In this document: one piece after another, positions 61,213 to 64,000 of the stretch
How positions within the stretch are numbered: the first letter of the stretch is position 1
Layout of the letters: each line of letters opens with the position of its first letter
NCBI GenBank assembly: GCA_963807425.1
Contig: CAWEBZ010000012.1
Location: 558,001-622,000, forward strand
DNA length: 64,000 bases
Reading direction: 5' to 3'
DNA from: VRUE01 sp963807425
Lineage (GTDB): Bacteria; Actinomycetota; Thermoleophilia; Solirubrobacterales; 70-9
Program-made: the position numbers and the translations under genes
The notes under the pieces: model-generated
Told to the model about the DNA's origin: nothing
Database searches by the model: none
Seen by the model: the letters and a program-made list of their open reading frames with translations, nothing else

Positions 61213-62383
61213 ATGGACTTCCAGTTGACCGACGAGCAGCGGCTGATCTCCGAAACGGCGCGCGAATTCGCCGACAAGGAGATCGTCCCGCGGGTCAAGG
61301 AGAACGACCGCGCCGCGCCGCTTCGACCGCGAGCTGGCGAGCAAGCTGGGCGAGGTCGGCTACCTCGGCGCCCCGGTCGCCGAGGAGTACGGCGGCCGCG
61401 GCCTCGACTACCTCGGCTACGGGCTGATCGTCGAACAGGTCGGCCGCGCCGACTCCTCCGCCCGCACCGTCGTCTCCGTGCAGACCTCGCTGGTCGCCGG
61501 CTCGATCGAGAAGTGGGGCACCGAGGAGCAGAAGCAGAAGTGGCTGCCGCGGCTCTGCTCGGGCGAGGCGCTCGGCTGCTTCGGCCTGACCGAGCCCGAC
61601 ACCGGCTCCGACGCCGCCAACCTGCGCACCCGGGCGACCAAGACCGACTCGGGCTGGTCGATCAGCGGCCAGAAGATGTGGATCTCGCTCGCCAACTTCT
61701 CCGAGGTGGCGCTGATCTTCGCCCAGACCGACCCCGAGAAGAAGCACAAGGGCCTCGCCTGCTTCCTCGTCCCCACCGACAGCGAGGGCTTCACCACCCA
61801 GGAGATCCACGGCAAGCTCGGCCTGCGCTCCTCCGACACCGGCGAGATCTCGCTCGACTCGGTCGAGGTCGGCGAGGACGCGATGCTCGGCGAGATCGGC
61901 GACGGCTTCAAGGTCGCGATGAGCGCCCTCGACAACGGCCGCTACAGCGTCGCCGCCGGCTGCGTCGGCATCTGCGAAGGCTGCGTCGAAGCCTCGGTCG
62001 CCTACGCCAAGGAGCGCAAGCAGTTCGGCGTCCCCCTCGCCCGCTTCCAGCTGGTCCAGGAGATGATCGCCGACATGATCCTCAAGCGCGACGCCAGCCG
62101 GATGCTGGTCTACCGCGCCGGCGTGCTCAAGGACGAAGGCAAGCCGAACACGACCGAGACCTCGGTGGCGAAGCTCTACGCGACCGAGTCGGCGGTCGAA
62201 TGCGCCAACCTGGCGATCCAGGTCCACGGCGGCGCCGGCTACGTCGACGACTACCCGGTCGAGCGCTACCTGCGCGACGCCCGCGTGACGACCCTCTACG
62301 AGGGCACCTCGCAGATCCAGAAGATGATCATCGGCCGCGCCGCGACCGGGATCAACGCGATGACTCCGATGGTGGCCGAGTAG
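61213..62383 (+). pseudogene. Acyl-CoA dehydrogenase, one frameshift
   Basis: MDFQLTDEQRLISETAREFA starts the family; a shift near 61316 leads to FDRELASKLGEVGYLGAPVA and then a clean frame. CFGLTEPDTGSDAANLRTRA and WISLANFSEVALIFA are signature 1; GGAGYVDDYPVERYLRDARV then TTLYEGTSQIQ is signature 2 with catalytic Glu. About 389 aa. First enzyme of the acyl-CoA degradation cluster that follows. Confidence 0.88.
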
Positions 62384-62386
62384 GCC

Positions 62387-63161
62387 GTGGCCGAGCTGGT
62401 CGAGAGCCTCGCTCGACGGCCACGTCGCCCTGCTGCGCCTCAACCGGCCCGAGGCGCGCAACGCCCTCTCGCCGGAGATGATGGAGGAGCTCGCCGCCGA
62501 GCTCGAGCGGCTCGACCCCGACCCCGAGGTGCGCTGCATCGTCATCGCCGGCTCCGACAAGGTCTTCGCCGCCGGCGCCGACATCAAGGCGATGAGCGAG
62601 CGCAGCTTCGCCGAGGCGCTGCGCCACCCCGCCGCCTCCTTCTGGCGGCGCCTCGCCGCGATCAAGACGCCGATGATCGCCGCCGTCTCCGGCTACGCGC
62701 TCGGCGGCGGCTGCGAGCTGGCGCTCGCCTGCGACATGATCGTCGCCTCCGACGACGGCGCGCTTCGGCCAGCCGGAGATCACCCTCGGGATCATCCCCG
62801 GCGGCGGCGGCACGCCAGCGCCTGGCGCGGGTGCTCGGCAAGCAGCGGGCGATGGAGTACGTGCTCACCGGCCGCCGCTTCGACGCCGACATGGCGCTGG
62901 AGATGGGCCTGGTCAACAAGGTGGTCGAAGAAGGGCCGCTGGCTGGAGGAGGCGATGGAGCTCGCCCGGACCGTCGCCGAGCGGCCGCCGATCGCCACCC
63001 GGCTCGCCAAGCAGGCCGTGCTCGCCGCCGAGGAGACGGCGCTCTCCGCCGGCCTCGAGAACGAGCGGCGCCTCTACGAGCTGGCGATGGCGACCGAGGA
63101 CCGGGTCGAGGGCATGCAGGCCTTCCTCGAGAAGCGCGAGCCGAAGTTCGAGGGACGCTGA
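62387..63161 (+). pseudogene. Enoyl-CoA hydratase/isomerase, frameshifted
   Basis: GTG 62387. After a shift near 62410: VALLRLNRPEARNALSPEMM, VFAAGADIKAMSERSFAEAL (oxyanion loop), AAVSGYALGGGCELALACDM; then shifts near 62765, 62815 and 62937 interrupt FGQPEITLGIIPGGGG, which carries the catalytic Glu region, before ending KREPKFEGR. About 257 aa. Overlaps the next gene by one base (TGATG). Confidence 0.85.
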
Positions 63162-63664
63162 TGGCGAACGTCTTCGAGCCCGAGTTCGAAGAGTCGCAGC
63201 GAGCGACCCGGGTTCAGCTGGCGGCGGGCGCTCGCTCGGTCGCCCAGGCCGGCGCCGAGCGGCTCGGGGCCAGCCTCTTCGAGCTCTACCGCCGGGCCAG
63301 GCGACCTTCCCCCTGCACTACCACCTCGGCAACGAGGAGATGCTGATCGTCGATCGCCGGCACGCCCGTCGCTGAGGACCCTCGATGACGAGCGGCGCGC
63401 TGGAGCCGGGCGAGGTGGTCTCCTTTCCGCGCGGCGAGCGCCGGCGCCCACCAGGTGATCAACCGCAGCGAGGAGGAGGCGCGGGTCCTGCTGATCAGCG
63501 AGATGAACGCCCCGGAGGTCGTGGTCGCGACCCGGAGTCCGGGCAAGCTGAGTGCCCTCGGCACGCCCGCCCGGCGGACCGTGGCGAGGGACATGCTCCG
63601 AGATCTTCCACCAGCGCGATGAGGTGCCGACTTCTGGGAGGGCGAGGACCCGCCTCCGCCATGA
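63161..63664 (+). pseudogene. Cupin-domain protein, frameshifted
   Basis: MANVFEPEFEESQRATRVQL opens; across frames LFELYPPGQATFPLHYHLGN-type sequence and EEMLIV, then LEPGEVVSFPRGERGAHQVI form the two cupin motifs with His/Glu metal ligands. Shifts near 63293, 63350, 63395, 63445 and 63600. About 165 aa. Single-domain cupin of unknown substrate, translationally coupled (ATGA) to the next gene. Confidence 0.7.
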
Positions 63665-64000
63665 GCACCGGGACGGTCGAGCGGATCGGCGTCGTCGGCG
63701 CCGGCACGATGGGCGCCGGGATCGCCCAGATCGCCGCGCTCGGCGGCTACGAGACCCGCCTCCACGACCCGATCCCGGCCGCGCTCGAGACCGGGCATCG
63801 AGCGGCTGCACCGAGTCGCTGGCCAAGGGCGCGACGAAGGGGATGTGGAGCGAGCCGAGGACGCCGAGCCGGCGAGCGCCCGCGTCGGCGCCGCGCACAG
63901 CCTCGCCGACCTCGGCGAATGCGACCTGGTGGTCGAGGCGGCGCCCGAGGACCTGGAGCTGAAGCGACGAGCTGTTCGCCGGCGCTGGCCGACGGCCTGC
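63661..64000 (+). pseudogene. 3-hydroxyacyl-CoA dehydrogenase, N-terminal part, frameshifted and cut by window
   Basis: MSTGTVERIGVVGAGTMGAG then IAQIAALGGYETRLHD is the NAD-binding Rossmann start. Homology continues after shifts near 63794 and 63815 as LAKGATKGMWSE and further as VGAAHSLADLGECDLVVEAA then PEDLELK. The rest lies beyond the window. Completes dehydrogenase-hydratase-dehydrogenase order of beta-oxidation. Confidence 0.8.

Overview
The window is GC-rich chromosomal DNA with dense coding, strong G/C bias at third codon positions and frequent GTG/TTG starts. Several protein types point to a high-GC actinobacterium, probably class Thermoleophilia (Solirubrobacterales-like): collagen-like surface proteins with an N-terminal 'LGGAYAA' membrane segment, beta-helix proteins ending in an Ig-like 'FTFGSSEPGSRFQC' domain, small secreted proteins of the 'WKFNGEEL' type, DUF1015, and many acyl-CoA enzymes. 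That placement is inference from protein style, not from a marker gene.

Layout. 0-7.6 kb: 3' end of an aldehyde dehydrogenase, a DHA2-type MFS exporter, a 35-aa membrane peptide, a DUF488 protein, then a branched-chain amino acid ABC system (livHMGF on +, the binding lipoprotein livK convergent on -, a long hairpin between them). 7.7-14.6 kb: secreted trypsin-like protease, an acylphosphatase/LigD-type 3'-phosphoesterase fusion, a DUF11/RTX-repeat secreted protein, a nitrilase, a tyrosinase-DUF2182 pair and a DedA protein. 14.6-21 kb: cNMP-binding/thioredoxin-reductase-like fusion, ArsR-SRPBCC pair, XRE-nucleotidyltransferase antitoxin with a truncated HEPN partner, HxlR regulator, methyltransferase and MFS transporter, several with frameshifts. 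21-31.4 kb: an accessory stretch with secreted proteins and then a gene-poor, repeat-rich, partly lower-GC tract. It carries a MoaD-like sulfur carrier, a collagen-like relic, two ~98-bp direct repeats, four copies of a ~50-bp repeat centred on CAATTG, a tRNA-fMet anticodon-arm relic, and a ~350-bp inverted-repeat pair whose arms each contain a 47-48 codon reading frame.

31.4-39.4 kb: GGDEF/HD-GYP-like membrane protein, sulfatase, beta-propeller protein and FGE-like protein on -, then a secreted lipoprotein on +. 39.4-41.7 kb: a tRNA-His gene and a copy of its 3' part bracket a beta-lactamase-fold hydrolase with N-terminal RYAAxW-type repeats, which looks like a tRNA-targeted insertion. 41.7-46.2 kb: glutamine amidotransferase, secreted protein, a set of small membrane proteins behind a possible stress-sigma promoter, and tRNA-Arg. 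46.2-52.9 kb: hydrolase, GT-C-like membrane protein, msrA, SDR/TetR pair, GNAT and tRNA-Pro. 53-59.5 kb: a clean run of metabolic genes (DUF1015, cobalamin adenosyltransferase, OsmC, SDR, Nudix, 1-Cys peroxiredoxin, thiolase). 60.4-64 kb: aminotransferase class IV followed by a fatty-acid/branched-chain degradation cluster (acyl-CoA dehydrogenase, enoyl-CoA hydratase, cupin, 3-hydroxyacyl-CoA dehydrogenase).

A caution for readers: in patches (14.6-16.3, 18.0-19.6, 35.1-37.0, 52.7 and 60.4-64.0 kb) nearly every gene carries one to several single-base frameshifts although protein homology continues in another frame. This is more easily explained by uncorrected indels in the assembly than by gene decay. 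These genes are labelled pseudogene here only because the given sequence does not encode one continuous product. The decay in 25.3-31.4 kb looks more like genuine relics.
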